NCBI GenBank assembly: GCA_030035585.1
Contig: CM057462.1
Location: 140,580,734-140,644,733, forward strand
Length of the DNA stretch: 64,000 bases
Direction of reading: 5' to 3'
DNA from: Dugong dugon
Taxonomy: Eukaryota; Chordata; Mammalia; Sirenia; Dugongidae
In this document: one piece after another, positions 1 to 10,759 of the stretch
Layout of the letters: each line of letters begins with the position of its first letter
Position numbering within the stretch: position 1 is the stretch's first letter
Notes under the pieces: model-generated
What the model saw: the letters and a program-made list of their open reading frames with translations, nothing else
What the model was told of the DNA's origin: nothing
Databases searched by the model: none
Translations under genes and position numbers: made by a program

Positions 1-542
1 CAGCAGTTCTTCAATGATCCTCTCTGTGTTTTCTGTTTTTCTCCCCCTGTTCTGGAACTCTGATCACTCACAAATTTTTGGTTTTGATTGTATCCTGCAT
101 AATTCTCAGGGTCTCTTCATTTTTCTTTGTTCTTTTTTCTGATTTTTCCTCAAACAGAGTTCTATCCAAGTGTTTGTTTCTTGTTGGCTGATCCTGTTCT
201 TCCACCTCAGCCCTTCTATGACACTGTCCATTTCTGAAATCTTTTTATCTTTTGAATTTCTAATTGTTGTTTTTGTGTGATTTCTAGTTGTGAATTTATT
301 TTGGCATTTTTTTCCTGCAGTATTTTCCTGAACTATTCCATTTTTTTGTCTGTATTTTCCATGAATTTGTCTGCCTTTTCCATGAATTTGTGTATTTTTT
401 CCTCATTTTTGTCTGCTTTTTGCTTCAACTCTTGGATAGCTTTGATTATTAGAGATTTGAATTCCCTGTCAGGTACTTCTAGTGCCTTTTCTTCCACTGA
501 AAAGTCATCTGGTGTTTTATTTTGGACACCTACTAGAACCAT
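1..542 (-). pseudogene. L1 ORF1 fragment (RNA-binding chaperone), broken
   Basis: The fragment begins at the ATG at 542, which gives the MVLVGVQNKTPDD start that L1 copy E also has in similar form. In L1 biology ORF1p is a coiled-coil RNA-binding protein that coats the L1 transcript. The frame is open to about 333, then lost through small changes around 310-335. The coiled-coil region continues in other frames to the window edge. Unlike the other copies, it carries an in-frame repeat KFMEKADKFMEN at roughly codons 50-61 (near 358-402). It is not functional. Confidence 0.8.
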
Positions 543-2186
543 CCTGTCCTGTTTTTGTAAATGTTTTGATATTGTATCCTGTCTTTGGGGTATTCAGTAG
601 TTATTTTTCTCATTTATTGATTGTAGATTTGTTTGTTTTGTCCTGATTTTTTGTTTTATTTGATTATGTCTGAGCAGGCAGGCTATTTGTTCTTTGTTGT
701 TTGCGTGTCTGTGGGCATGACACTTTTGCCTCATTCTCAAATTGGCAGGGTGAGTCACTCATATATGGTACAGCAGGGCATGTCTAGCTGAAGAGGAATT
801 GCTGGGATAAGCTGTTTGTGGTACTTACTATGGCCAACCGGGGCAGACTGGTAATCAGTGAAGGGCAGGTTCCAGTAGGCCATGACTGGGCTGCTTGGTG
901 GTGTGATGTTCAGCACACAGTGCAGGTAAGCAGGATGGAGGGGGAAGATTGTGATGTGTGGAGCTAAGATGGGTTATGGGAGAGAGGAGAGAGGAATGGG
1001 AGCCAAAAGCATACAAATAAAAAGGAGTGCTAGGGGAGCTTGCTGCTGGAGTGGAGACATGAGAGACTATGAAATGGAGAAAAGCAAAATGGAGAATAAG
1101 AAAAAAAGAAAGGAAAGAAAAAAATGAATAAATAAAAATTAGAAAGCTAAAAGAAAAGCAAAACTCCCAGGGATCCCACTGCTGTGGCTGCAAGGTCTGG
1201 GAAAGTTGCTCCCAGGCTGTGAACTACAGCCTGACTAGAAGGGTTAGAGGTGTCACTCTGCACCAGCTATTCAAGGGACTGGAAGAGAAGGAAAGTATAG
1301 AGATTAGAAACTGAGTAATGAAGAAGAACAAAAAGGAAAAAGAGGGAAAAGAAAACAAATCAAACAAATAAAAAAAAAAGAACAAGAAAACTCCCACAAT
1401 AAAAAACAAGAAAAAAGAAATGCCCTCAGAGATCCTGCTGCACGTCTATGCAAACTGAGGGGTAGGTTCCAAGCTGCCCAGTACTGCCTGGCTAGAACGC
1501 GCTCCCAGTTTGAGAAAAGAAAAAGAAAACAAACAAACAAACAATTCAAAACAAACAAAAAATGCCCCAGGATCCCACCAGCATTACAGCACAGCTGGAA
1601 AGCAGTCTCACATTCGAGCGATGTTTCACAGCCTTTCAGGAAGAAGCAAAGATGGCTCATGGATCCAGGTAGTTGAGAGAAAGTGGGGGAGGTGGTGAGA
1701 GGCAAGGAAGAAATCTAAAGAAGCGGAAAAAAGCAACACCAGCAGACAGCTAATGGCTCTGAGGGAATTGGCAGCTGCATGCAGGTGGAATCCACACAAC
1801 ACAAGGGTGAAGCCTGTGCTTCCTGGCCAACAAGAAGCAGAGGAGGCCGAGTGGGTGGGAAAGCGTCTATCGCTGGTTACTGGTTGTTCTGTCTCCTGCT
1901 GGAGGCTTCGTGATGCTGCTTTCCGTGTCTCCATGTTCACGGGTCTCTGATAGGATTCCAAGATGATAGGTCTGTTCTGCTTTAGCTGATAGAGGACCTC
2001 TGCATGTATCTCTCCTCCCTCTCTCTTCTCTGTCAGTTTCTTATTCCATTCACTGCTTGGCTGAGTTCTTTATCTCTTCATTTGATGGTTAGGGTTTCAG
2101 GATTGCTGTTTTCTCTGTTTTTTGGAACTTTGCTGGGGAGGAATGGCATGGTGCTTCTGCCTACAGTGCCATGTTGCCTAGAAGTC
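1..2186 (-). mobile_element. L1 copy A, 5' portion, cut by window edge
   Basis: This is the 5' end of a young L1 on the minus strand. Reading from 2186 downward it begins with the same 5' end (cttctaggcaacatggc) and the same 5'UTR blocks as the long L1 copies at 22373-31028 and 39111-47163. It then enters ORF1 near 542. The 5'UTR (about 543-2186) is purine-rich on the plus strand, with repeated runs of A and GA. The element leaves the window at base 1, so its 3' end, target duplication and ORF2 cannot be seen. It abuts fossil L1 sequence at 2187. Confidence 0.9.
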
Positions 2187-2252
2187 TAAAAAATTTTTAT
2201 AATATTCTTTTTCCTGAAGTCAGATTCACTAAGGAGTAATATACATAAGGAA

Positions 2253-2420
2253 ATACTGGTGGTATAGTGGTTAAGAGCTTGGCTGCTAACCAAAAGGTTG
2301 ACGGTTAGAATCCACCAGGCAGTCCCTGGAAATCCTATGAGGCAGTTTTACTCTGTCCTATAGGGTTGCTGTGAGTCAGAATCAACTCAATGGCAGTGGG
2401 TTTAGTTTTTGTTTTTTTAG
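2253..2420 (+). mobile_element. tRNA-derived SINE, AfroSINE type
   Basis: The head has tRNA-like pol III promoter motifs: an A-box-like tggtatagtggttaag and a B-box-like ggttgacggttagaatcc. The body is ctgtcctatagggttgc, and a tail gtgagtcagaatcaactc leads into a T-rich end. The same head, body and tail recur at 10131, 18319, 53667, 60040 and 60310. It lies within fossil L1 3'UTR-like sequence. Confidence 0.88.
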
Positions 2421-4364
2421 TACACATTAATTTAAATGCTCAATTTTTAAATGTACAATTCAATAAGTGGTGACAAAAATATAATGTTAGGAATTACTAA
2501 AACAATCAAGATATAAAACATTTGCATCACCCCAAAAGCACAACTTCCTGCTGCTTTGTAAGGAATCTCTTTCCTCCACTCCCAATCCTTGGCAGCTACT
2601 CATCTAATTTCCACCTTTATAGTTTTGCCATTTCCAGAATTTTATATAGAAAACACGAGCCATGTATGTTTTTTGTCTGGTTTTATTCATTTAGTATAAT
2701 GCTATTATTATTTAACCATATTGTTGCATATATAAATATTCTAATATAGTTATTGTTGAATATTATTCCATCATTTTGATGAACCACAATTTATTTATTT
2801 ATTCTTCTTTTGATAGATATTTGAGTGGTTTCTAGTTAGAGTTTATAAACAAAGCAGCTTTAAATATTCATGTAGAGTTATTTGTGTTGATATATGTTTT
2901 CATTACACTTGAGTAAATACTTAGGATGGGATATTTAGGTTAATTGGCAAGTATATCAAGTGTATCTATTTAATTTTACAAGAAACTGCCAAACTGTTTT
3001 CCAAATAGTTGTACCATTTTTCTATTCCAATCAGAAATATCTAACAGCTCCAGTTGCCTGTTTTTGTTTTGTATTATTTATAGTAGTTGTTTGTAATTTC
3101 AGATATTTTAATGGGTCTGTGATAGTATTTAATTATGGTTTTAATTTACATTAACCTAACGACTAGTGATGTTAAACATCTTTTTAAGTGTTTATTTGCC
3201 TTTTGTATTTATTCTTTGGTGAAGTGTCTGTGAAAATATATATCCATTTTTTAATTTATTTTTATTTTTTATTTTTATTTTATGTCTTCTTATTATTGGG
3301 CTTCAGGAATATTGTATATATTCTGCATGCAAGAACTTTATCAGATATTTTTTTGCTAATGTTTTTCTCAGTAACTGGTTTGTCTTCTCTTTTTCTCGGC
3401 AGGGTCTTTTGAAGAACAGACACATTTAATTGTGATGAAATCCAAAGTATCATTTTTCTTCTTTTTCCTAGTATGTGCTTTCTGTGTCCTATCTTAGAAA
3501 TCTTTGTCTAAGCCAGGATCACAAGAATTTTCTCTTTCAGAAGTTTTATAGCTTTAGCTTTTTATATTTAGGTTTAATATGTCTTCCAAGTTGATGTTTG
3601 TATATGGTGCAAGGTGTTGGTTGGGTTTATTTTGGAGATAGACATTCAGTTTTTCTAGCATATTGGTTTTAAAGACTGTTCTTTCTCCATTGATTATCTT
3701 TTCAACTTAGCTGGAGATTAATTGATCATGTATAAATGGAAACATACAGTATGTACTCTTTCTGCTTGTTTTTTTTTTCCCCACTTAGCATAATACTAGT
3801 AATATTCATCAGTAGTTCAATATCTTTAAATTGCTGAATAGTATTTCATTGTATGGATGTACCATTGTGTGAATTGTTCCACATTGTGCTCAATAGTGTC
3901 TCTAGTTATCAACTCTCCATTCCAGTTTCAATTATCTATATTGGTCCTTATACCTACACCACGCTAAATTGATTCATTTAGCTTTGAAGTAAGTTCTTGA
4001 AATCAGGTAGTGTGAGATATTCAATTATTTCCTTCTTTACCCAAATGAGTTTGGCTATTCTAGATCCTTTGCTTTTCCTCATGAATTTTTTAATCTGCTT
4101 GAATCTACAAAAACCTTGCTGAAATTTTTATTTTTATTGTATCTATAGTTCAATTTAAAGATATCTTACATCTTACTAATACTGTCTTCCAACCCATAAA
4201 CATGATAGATTTCTTTTTATTTAGAACATCCTTAATTTCTCTCATCAATGTTTTATAACTTTTAGCATACAAATCGTGCATACTTTTATTAGATTTATCT
4301 GTAGAATTTCATATTTTTTGACATTATCATAAGTGGTATTCTATTTAATTCCAATTGTTTATCA
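2421..4364 (-). mobile_element. Fossil L1 (L1M-like), 3' end and ORF2 C-terminal part
   Basis: On the minus strand this is an old diverged L1. The part near 2455-2540 matches the mammalian L1M 3' end (gtacaattca and catcaccccaaaag seen on the plus strand). Further right come ORF2 3' landmarks in order: agaaactgccaaactgtttt at 2980, the tttaatttacatt block near 3140, and the agcataat block repeated near 3785. The repeat of landmarks around 3720-3900 suggests a second fossil L1 end within it. No frame survives. It is interrupted at 4370 by an LTR element and resumes at 6357. Confidence 0.7.
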
Positions 4365-4369
4365 CCAGC

Positions 4370-4889
4370 TGTCTTAGTCAGGTAGTGCTGCTATAACAGA
4401 AATACCATGAGTGGATAGCTTTCACAAAGGGAAATTTATTTTCTCACAGTCTAGTAGGCTAGAAGTCCAAATTCAGGGCATCACCTCCAGGGGAATGCTT
4501 TCTCTCTCTGTCGGCTCTGGAAAGTCCTCGTCATCATCAGTCTTCCCCTGGACTAGGAGCTTCTCTACACAGGAACCTCAGGTCCAAAGGATGCCCTCTG
4601 CTTCTGGTGCTTCTTTCTTGGTGGTGTGAGGTCCCCCAATTCTCTGCTTGCTTCCCTTTCCTTTTATCTTTTGTAAGGTAAAAGGTGGTGCAGGCCACAC
4701 CCTAGGGAAACTGCCTTTACGTTGGATCAGGGATGTGACCTGGGTAAGGGTAGCATTACAATCCCACCCTAATCCTCTTTAACATAAAATTACAATCATA
4801 AAATGGAGGCCAACCACACAATTCTGGGAATCATGGCCCAGCCAAATTGATACACACATTTTTGGGGGGACATAATTCAAACCATGACA
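4370..4889 (-). repeat. MaLR-type LTR (3' LTR of the minus-strand element)
   Basis: Read on the minus strand it starts TGTCATGGTTTGAATTATG and ends CTGACTAAGACA, with TG...CA termini and a MaLR-style opening. An AATAAA lies about 60-80 bases before the end. It matches 5829-6351 along its whole length, with roughly one difference in a dozen bases by eye. The internal side carries a purine-rich stretch, aaagggtggaatg read on minus, which fits a polypurine tract. Confidence 0.88.
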
Positions 4890-5828
4890 TTCCACCCTTT
4901 AGCACCCCAGAAATCACAACCTTGCAACATGAAAAACATATTCATCCCATCATATCATAGCAAAAGTCTGAACTCCAAGTCCAAAATCCAAAAATTCCTC
5001 TTAATCTGTGAAATCTAGAATATAAGTTATTTGTTTCCAAATGTACAGTGGAAGAACGGGCACAAGCTAGACATTTCCATTACAAGTGGGAGACACTGGA
5101 GGGAAAGAAAGGATAATGGGCACCAAGCAAGTCAGCAGAACACATTACATTAGCCCTCAATGCTTTGAAAATAAGCTTCTGTTCTCTGAGACCATTTACA
5201 CAATGGCCCTGCCCTCGAAACTTTAGGTATTGGCCACAGTCTCCAGATTCTGAGTGGAAGCCTTGCAGCCCTGGGCTTCAGCTCTGCCTTCCAGGCCCAC
5301 TGGGACAGCAACTCTGCTCCCTTGGCTTTAGGCGCACCATTCTCCCAGTCCATCTGAGTGGTGACTCCACCCTTAGAAGCACTAGAGGCCATGGTTCCAC
5401 CCTTTGAAACCCCAGAGGTCATAGCCATACCTTTTGAGACTGAGGCAGCTTGGCTTCTTGTGTTCCTTGTCTCTTCAGCTTCTGCTTCTGTTTCCTGTGG
5501 CCTCTCAGCCCTTGGACCTCAACGCCCACATCTGCCCTGCTGAGGCAAGTGTTCCAAAGCTCTGTAGCTTTACCAGTAAGCACCCAGAGGCACCCTACTC
5601 CTCCAGGAAGCCTCCTGCGCACAGGCATTCGGCTCCCTTGCTCCCTGGGTCGACTCCAGTGCCATCTCACGCTGGTCTCCTGGTTCTGCTCCTGTTGGTT
5701 CTCTGCCGCTGCTGCTTCTCTGCTGTTGCTGGTCCTCTGCCACTCCTATATCCATTTACAGTTTCAAAACCACTTCCACATTTTATGTGTCTATTAGAGC
5801 AGAACCCCACTTTCTCAGTACCAAATTC
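4890..5828 (-). repeat. MaLR internal sequence, no intact retroviral gene
   Basis: On the minus strand the region just inside the 5' LTR reads atttggtactgagaaagtgg, close to the tRNA-Leu-type primer binding region known from MaLR internals. Short frames exist on both strands (for example 5150-5428 and 5419-5670 minus). They have low-complexity composition and no recognisable gag, protease or RT motif, so I do not call them genes. Confidence 0.75.
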
Positions 5829-6351
5829 TGTCTTAGTTATCTAGTGCTGCTCTAACAGAAATACCATGAATGGATGGCTTTCACAAAAATAAATCTACTT
5901 TCTCACTCTCTAGTAGGCTAGAAGTCCAAATTCAGGGCATCAGCTCCAGGGGAATGCTTTCTCTCTCTGTCGGCTCTGGAGGAAGGTCCTTGTCATCATC
6001 AGTCTTCCCCTGGACTAGGAGTTTCTCTGCACAGGAACCTTGGGTCGAAAGGAGACGCTCTGCTCCTGGTGCTTCTTTCTTAGTGGTATGAGGTCCCCCA
6101 ATTCTCTGCTTGCTTCCTTTTCTTTTTATCTCTTGTAAGGTAAAAGGTGGTGCAGGCCACACCCTAGGGAAACTCCCTTTACATTGGCTCAGGGATGTGA
6201 CCTGGGTAAGGGTGGTGTTACAATCCCACCCTAATCCTCTGTAACATAAAATTACAATCACAAAATGCAGGCCAACCACACAATTCTGGGACTCATGGCC
6301 CAGTCAAATTGATACACCCATTGTTTGGGGGACATAATTCAAACCATGACA
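5829..6351 (-). repeat. MaLR-type LTR (5' LTR of the minus-strand element)
   Basis: This is the partner of the LTR at 4370-4889, with the same termini and the same internal landmarks (aggccacaccctaggg, ggatgtgacctgggtaaggg). It ends at 6351, directly followed by the ccagc target duplication. Differences from its partner are scattered, as expected for an old insertion. Confidence 0.88.
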
Positions 6352-6356
6352 CCAGC

Positions 6357-6969
6357 TTGTAGCAATACGTTTAATTTTAATATATTGATATTTTATCTGT
6401 GACCTAGATAAACTCACCTGTTAGTTCTAGTGGCTTTTTAGTTGATTCTTTAAGTGTTTCTAAAAACAATTCATGTAATCTTTAAGTAAAGACAAATTTC
6501 TTTCTTTATTTCCATTCTATATGCCATTTGTTGTTACTTTTTTTTTTGCTTTTACCATATTACGCTCTCTAGTGTAATAGCTGTATATATTATGTATATG
6601 ACTATAATATAATAAACCTAGTAATAGAGCCATATGAACTATGTCTCTACAATATTACATTTGTTCTGTGCAAGTTGAATAACAGTGGTGAGAGTGTACA
6701 TCCTTATATTGTTATTAATTTTTTCAGTCTTTACTATGAAGAGTACTATTAGATGCAGATTTTCCTAGGTGTCCTTTATCAGTTTGGTGTTCTATTCCTA
6801 GTTTAATGAGAACTTTTATCCAAAATAAATGTAAACTTTGTCAAATGGCTTTCCTACCTCTATTGAAATAATTATATGTACTTCCTTTTTAGTGTGTGAA
6901 TATGGTTCATTACATTGATTGGTTATGAATATTGAGCCAACTTTAAATTTTTCAGCTACATCACACTTG
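6357..6969 (-). mobile_element. Fossil L1, ORF2 reverse-transcriptase part (continues 2421-4364)
   Basis: After the MaLR insertion the minus-strand fossil L1 resumes with diverged RT-region sequence. On the plus strand this shows as the block corresponding to the shared L1 text near 6420 (tagttctagtggctttt) and 6480-6540, then the segment near 6660-6960 (aacagtggtgagagtg, ttggttatgaatattga). It is heavily mutated, with no open frame. A solo LTR interrupts it at 6975. Confidence 0.6.
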
Positions 6970-6974
6970 GTTAT

Positions 6975-7542
6975 TGTGACTATTAAGGTTGTGTGTCAAC
7001 TTGGCTGGGCTGTGATCATCAGTGGTTTGGCAGTTATGATGTAGTTTGGCAGTCATATAATGAAGTGATCACGTCCATGATGAGATTTGACATAGTGTGA
7101 TCACCTCCATGACGGGATCTGCTGTGAGTAGCTAATCAATTGAAAGGGATTTTCTTTGACAGTTTGGCCCACATCCCATATAGATGAACTCTCTGGAAAG
7201 GCTCTTGGGCTTTTGCTCTCTGTGAATCCTGCGGCTGGCTCCTATTCATCTGACCTCTGGTTCTTGGGACTTGAGCTAGCAGCTTACCTGCTTTCTTGCC
7301 TACTAATCTTGGGATGTGTTGGTCTTTGCAGTCTGTGAGCCAGAGCCCTGCTGTCTGACTTGCTGATCTTGGGTTTGACAGTCCCTGGGGCTATGTGAAA
7401 CAGAAGCCTCCAGCCTGCCCCACAAACTTGGGACGTTCCAATCCCTACAACCTCATGAGCAGTGTCCTTAATTTAAAACTCTCTTTATATATATTTATAC
7501 ACTTTACTTGTTTTGCTTCACTAGAGAACCCAGCCTAAGACA
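6975..7542 (+). repeat. Solo LTR, ERVL/MaLR class
   Basis: The segment starts TGTGAC and ends AAGACA. It is flanked by gttat (6970-6974) and gttgt (7543-7547), a 5-bp target duplication with one mismatch. It contains gtgtgtcaacttggctgggc near 6990 and ttcactagagaaccc near 7518, wording I associate with ERVL-class LTRs. Orientation is judged from those landmarks. No internal region is attached, so it is a solo LTR left by recombination. Confidence 0.65.
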
Positions 7543-7547
7543 GTTGT

Positions 7548-7830
7548 GTATGTCTATAATTAATATGCTAATATTTTGTTAAAGAATTTTTGTCTACGTT
7601 CATGAGGGCTATTGGTCTGCAGTTTTCTTTTTCTTTTAATGTATTTATTGGATTTTGCGGTTAAAGTAATATTGGCATCATAAGTATAAGTTGGGAAATG
7701 TTTCATCTTTTATAATTTATATACTTTTTTGTTACCATTTTTCTTTTTTGTTAACTTTTTTTATAGATTGATAGAAATGAGCCGCTTACCCAATAAAATC
7801 CACAAAGAGCTTTTAGCTGTTTTATCTATG
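7548..7830 (-). mobile_element. Fossil L1, further ORF2 segment
   Basis: After the solo LTR the text continues in register with L1 ORF2 read from the minus strand: on plus, gctaatattttgtt, then tcatgagggctattggtctgcag near 7600. The same landmark sits at 16918-16938 and 42480-42500 in the young L1 copies. Similarity fades by about 7830. Confidence 0.6.
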
Positions 7831-10130
7831 ATAATATGTCAAGTTTAATGATTTCCTCATTGTCACTGATCCCATTCTCCTTTAGCTTGATCAACAAGCT
7901 TTTATTCTATACTCACTCTGCAAAGTACTTCATGATCAACTGCACATTTTTGTCAACATGTCTAAAAACCATTAGTTTCAGTCTTTGGAAAGCTGTCTGT
8001 AAGGCCTATATTAACAAATATGAACATTAGAGTTAATGAATTTCTTATATATTTGTAAATATCCTTTTGTTTCCTGTGTAATATTTTTGCATCCATCAGA
8101 ATAATGACAAAAAACAGATTAACAAATACAGTACCTATTACAATTTTTTTTCACATTATTTCTACATCAACTTTGTTGTTTTACCTTTATGAATTGGGGT
8201 TAGCACAACATCTTAGAATATCCAAACTTGATTCATTACAACCAGATTAAGGACTATTAACTGTGTGTACTGTGTTGTGAAAACTCATCCCATGTTCTTA
8301 TTCTCCTTCCCACAGATAAGCACTGACATGTTTGGTGTAAAATTTCCAATATTTGGTAAGGTTATTTTTGTTCTGGGACATGTACTATCTTAATTGTGTA
8401 AAGCAGTTTTTGTACTAAGCAAATGGTATTTCCACAGAATAGAGTTAAAAAAATAAAGAAAGAAATAAAATAACGAGAACCTTTAAAAATATGTTGGAAC
8501 TGCCATAAATCTTCAGCTTAAGGAAAGTAGAAATCTTGTACAACTTCCAAGTTAATATTTTAAACAAATGACAATAATTATTGACATTTAGGATCTGTCA
8601 TTTTGACTAAAAGCAGGAATAAACTTGTCAGAGTACAAAACCTATTACTGCATCTTTAATAATTCAGATATTTATTTTCATACGCTTTGGCTTTTTCCAT
8701 GATTCTAACTCCCAAAAGAATAGTATATAATGTCTTATACTTCACCAGAATAGCAGGTATGCTTAGCAAAATAATAGAGGAATAGCAAAGTCCATTCTTG
8801 TTTAGCAAAAATAATTTTTTCATAAGATTAACTTTAGGATTTATTTTTTCTGAAGTCAATTACGTTTACTGTATGGAAACAGCTGTATTTTAGTGCTAAC
8901 AAATTAGAAGTTTGTATTTTTCTTTATCATAACATATCAGGATAAAAGTGATGGTCACCTTCTCATGTTCTATTTTGTGACCAGGAGACACTCAGACCTT
9001 TGGCACATCCAGAATCTTCTTTAACAGGCTAACACATACTTGTAAAACAAATTGATGATATGAACAGTATGTACATTCATATATACTTATTCAATAACAT
9101 GTAAAGTCAAGCCAACAAAATAATAAAATGTATCATATTTACCTTTAAAGATGAAAATACAGTATACAGAGTTTAAATTTTAAAAACACTAGAATTGATA
9201 CAAGTCTATATTTGGCATTAATTATGTGAATAATAGACACAATTCATTTGATCTACCTAAAACTACCAACCGAGCTTTCCTTCCCCTTAATATCACATGG
9301 CTTGCAAAGATGTTCCTCTCTGTGCATATTTAAATAAAACAGCACACCTTTCAACAATATAACAGGTTGGAATCACTGTACTCCTTGAAACAAGTATATT
9401 CTTCTTCCAATGAACACGGAGTATAAAACATACAGATTATTGTATTATATGCACATTAGAGATAGTTTACCACTGAAACTATTCTGCATTCCTTAACATA
9501 GATTGTAGAGAATGACATGGTGCCTATTTGATTCTTGGTTTCTTAACTCCAAGTCTAATATTTTTACCATTATAGGTCAATTCTGAGAGAAAATAAATAG
9601 TGAAAACACTTCCATGAGACATTTGCCAAAATAGAAACACACTGATTGAAAAGTTCAATGTATAATATAATCTTACTTTAAGAGTTCATGCTCTTACACC
9701 CAAATGGGAAGCATAATAGATAACTGAGGTAGAAATGAAGTTGAGATATATTTAAATTCTCCTTATTAAATGATTTATTTACACAGAACATTCCCAACAT
9801 GTCTCTAAGGTTCGCCAATGTCTGGTGAAAGAATTACAAAATTATGTGACAAGAAAAATCACACTTCAAGGAAATCATGATGGTGAGTCACTTATCCTAT
9901 GAGTTTGATTTCATATAACAGAACTTTATAAGCTAGGTAGAAATGTCTGAGTTATTTAAAGGTTTTTTTCTAGTATTATTTAGGATAGATAAAAGGGTCT
10001 TAGTCAAGATTTAGGAAGGCTTATTTTAAGATATCCCATCTAAATTCTGAATTTATTTTAATTGAATTTAATTCAGAATTTACACTGTTTAAATGAGAAT
10101 GAATACACCAATGAGATTATGTGTTACTGT
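7831..10130. other. AT-rich DNA without recognised feature
   Basis: I find no transposon landmark, exon-like open frame or RNA gene here. Short open frames (7836-8030 plus and 8656-8859 minus) have no family motif and are consistent with chance in AT-rich DNA. The sequence may contain very old repeats beyond recognition by eye. Confidence 0.5.
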
Positions 10131-10352
10131 CAAACAAAAAAACAAACAAACAAAATGGTTGCCATCAAGTCAATTCTGACTCATACTGACCCTCTAGGAC
10201 AGAGTAGATCTGCTCCATAGCGTTTCTAAGATTGTAATCTTTACAGATGCAGATACCACATCTTTCTCCCATTGAGCAACTAGTGAGTTCGAACCACTGA
10301 CCTTTCAGTTAGCAGCCCAGTGCTTAACCACAGCTCCATCAGGTCTCCATGT
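10131..10352 (-). mobile_element. AfroSINE-type SINE, minus strand
   Basis: Read on minus it begins ggagacctgatggagctgtg, continues through ggttaagcactgggctgc and the B-box region ggttcgaactc, and ends with gagtcagaattgac followed by a (GTTT)n-like tail that appears as caaacaaac at 10131-10158. The middle is longer than in the 2253 copy. Confidence 0.85.
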
Positions 10353-10545
10353 CACTGTAGAATCATATAATTAATTATATGGGATGGACTTAGGTACATC
10401 TGAAAAGGCCTTCTGCATTTGTGCAAAAAAAATACAGATTCTTTAATTATATTACTCCCTTTTAGGTGTCCTTCTATCATTATGTTTCCTTTTTCTCAGC
10501 CTGAATTCAAGCTAGCTATTAAAGTAATTTCTTCTCAATTCCACC

Positions 10546-10620
10546 ATTCACTCTGTCATTCATTCATGCATTTATCATCCAACACCTATTGATCAACAGG
10601 AATCTATAGGGCAAGGAACC
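10546..10620 (-). repeat. L2-like relic
   Basis: The plus strand shows tcattcattcatgcatttat followed by caacacctattgatc, resembling the reverse complement of the mammalian L2 3' end (attcattcaacaaatattt and so on). It is short and diverged, so this is a weak call. Confidence 0.35.
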
Positions 10621-10629
10621 AGATATTTT

Positions 10630-10759
10630 CTGTAGAAGTCAGAATAATGACACCTAAAAATGTTCATATCCTAACCCATGAAACCTGTGCATATGTTATG
10701 TTACACAGTAAGTGGAAATAAAAGTTGCAGGTGGAATTATGTTTGCTAATCAACTGTCC
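10630..10759 (+). repeat. MLT1-type LTR, left piece
   Basis: The text aatgttcatatcctaaccc, cctgtgcatatgttatgtta and aaaagttgcaggtgg matches the MLT1-type LTR pattern. The next expected block (cctggattatccgggtgggc-like) is absent here but appears at 18050-18075. RTE copy 1 has therefore been inserted within this LTR. Confidence 0.65.

Larger units (their letters stand above)
4370..6351 (-). mobile_element. Complete MaLR-type LTR retrotransposon
   Basis: Two direct LTRs (4370-4889 and 5829-6351) flank a 939-base internal region. The outer ends are flanked by the 5-bp direct repeat ccagc at 4365-4369 and 6352-6356, which is the target duplication size of ERVL/MaLR elements. The insertion splits a fossil L1. 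The internal region is far too short for gag-pol, which is normal for MaLR elements as non-autonomous relatives of ERVL. Confidence 0.9.

Noticed and set aside
5434..5844. 136-residue open frame on the plus strand, and overlapping frames at 5165-5797
   Set aside because: They lie antisense to the MaLR internal region, are leucine/serine-rich low-complexity translations, and carry no domain motif.
7831..10130. Possible host exon in the repeat-poor stretch
   Set aside because: No open frame bounded by splice signals with protein-like composition was found. Frames are short and AT-driven.
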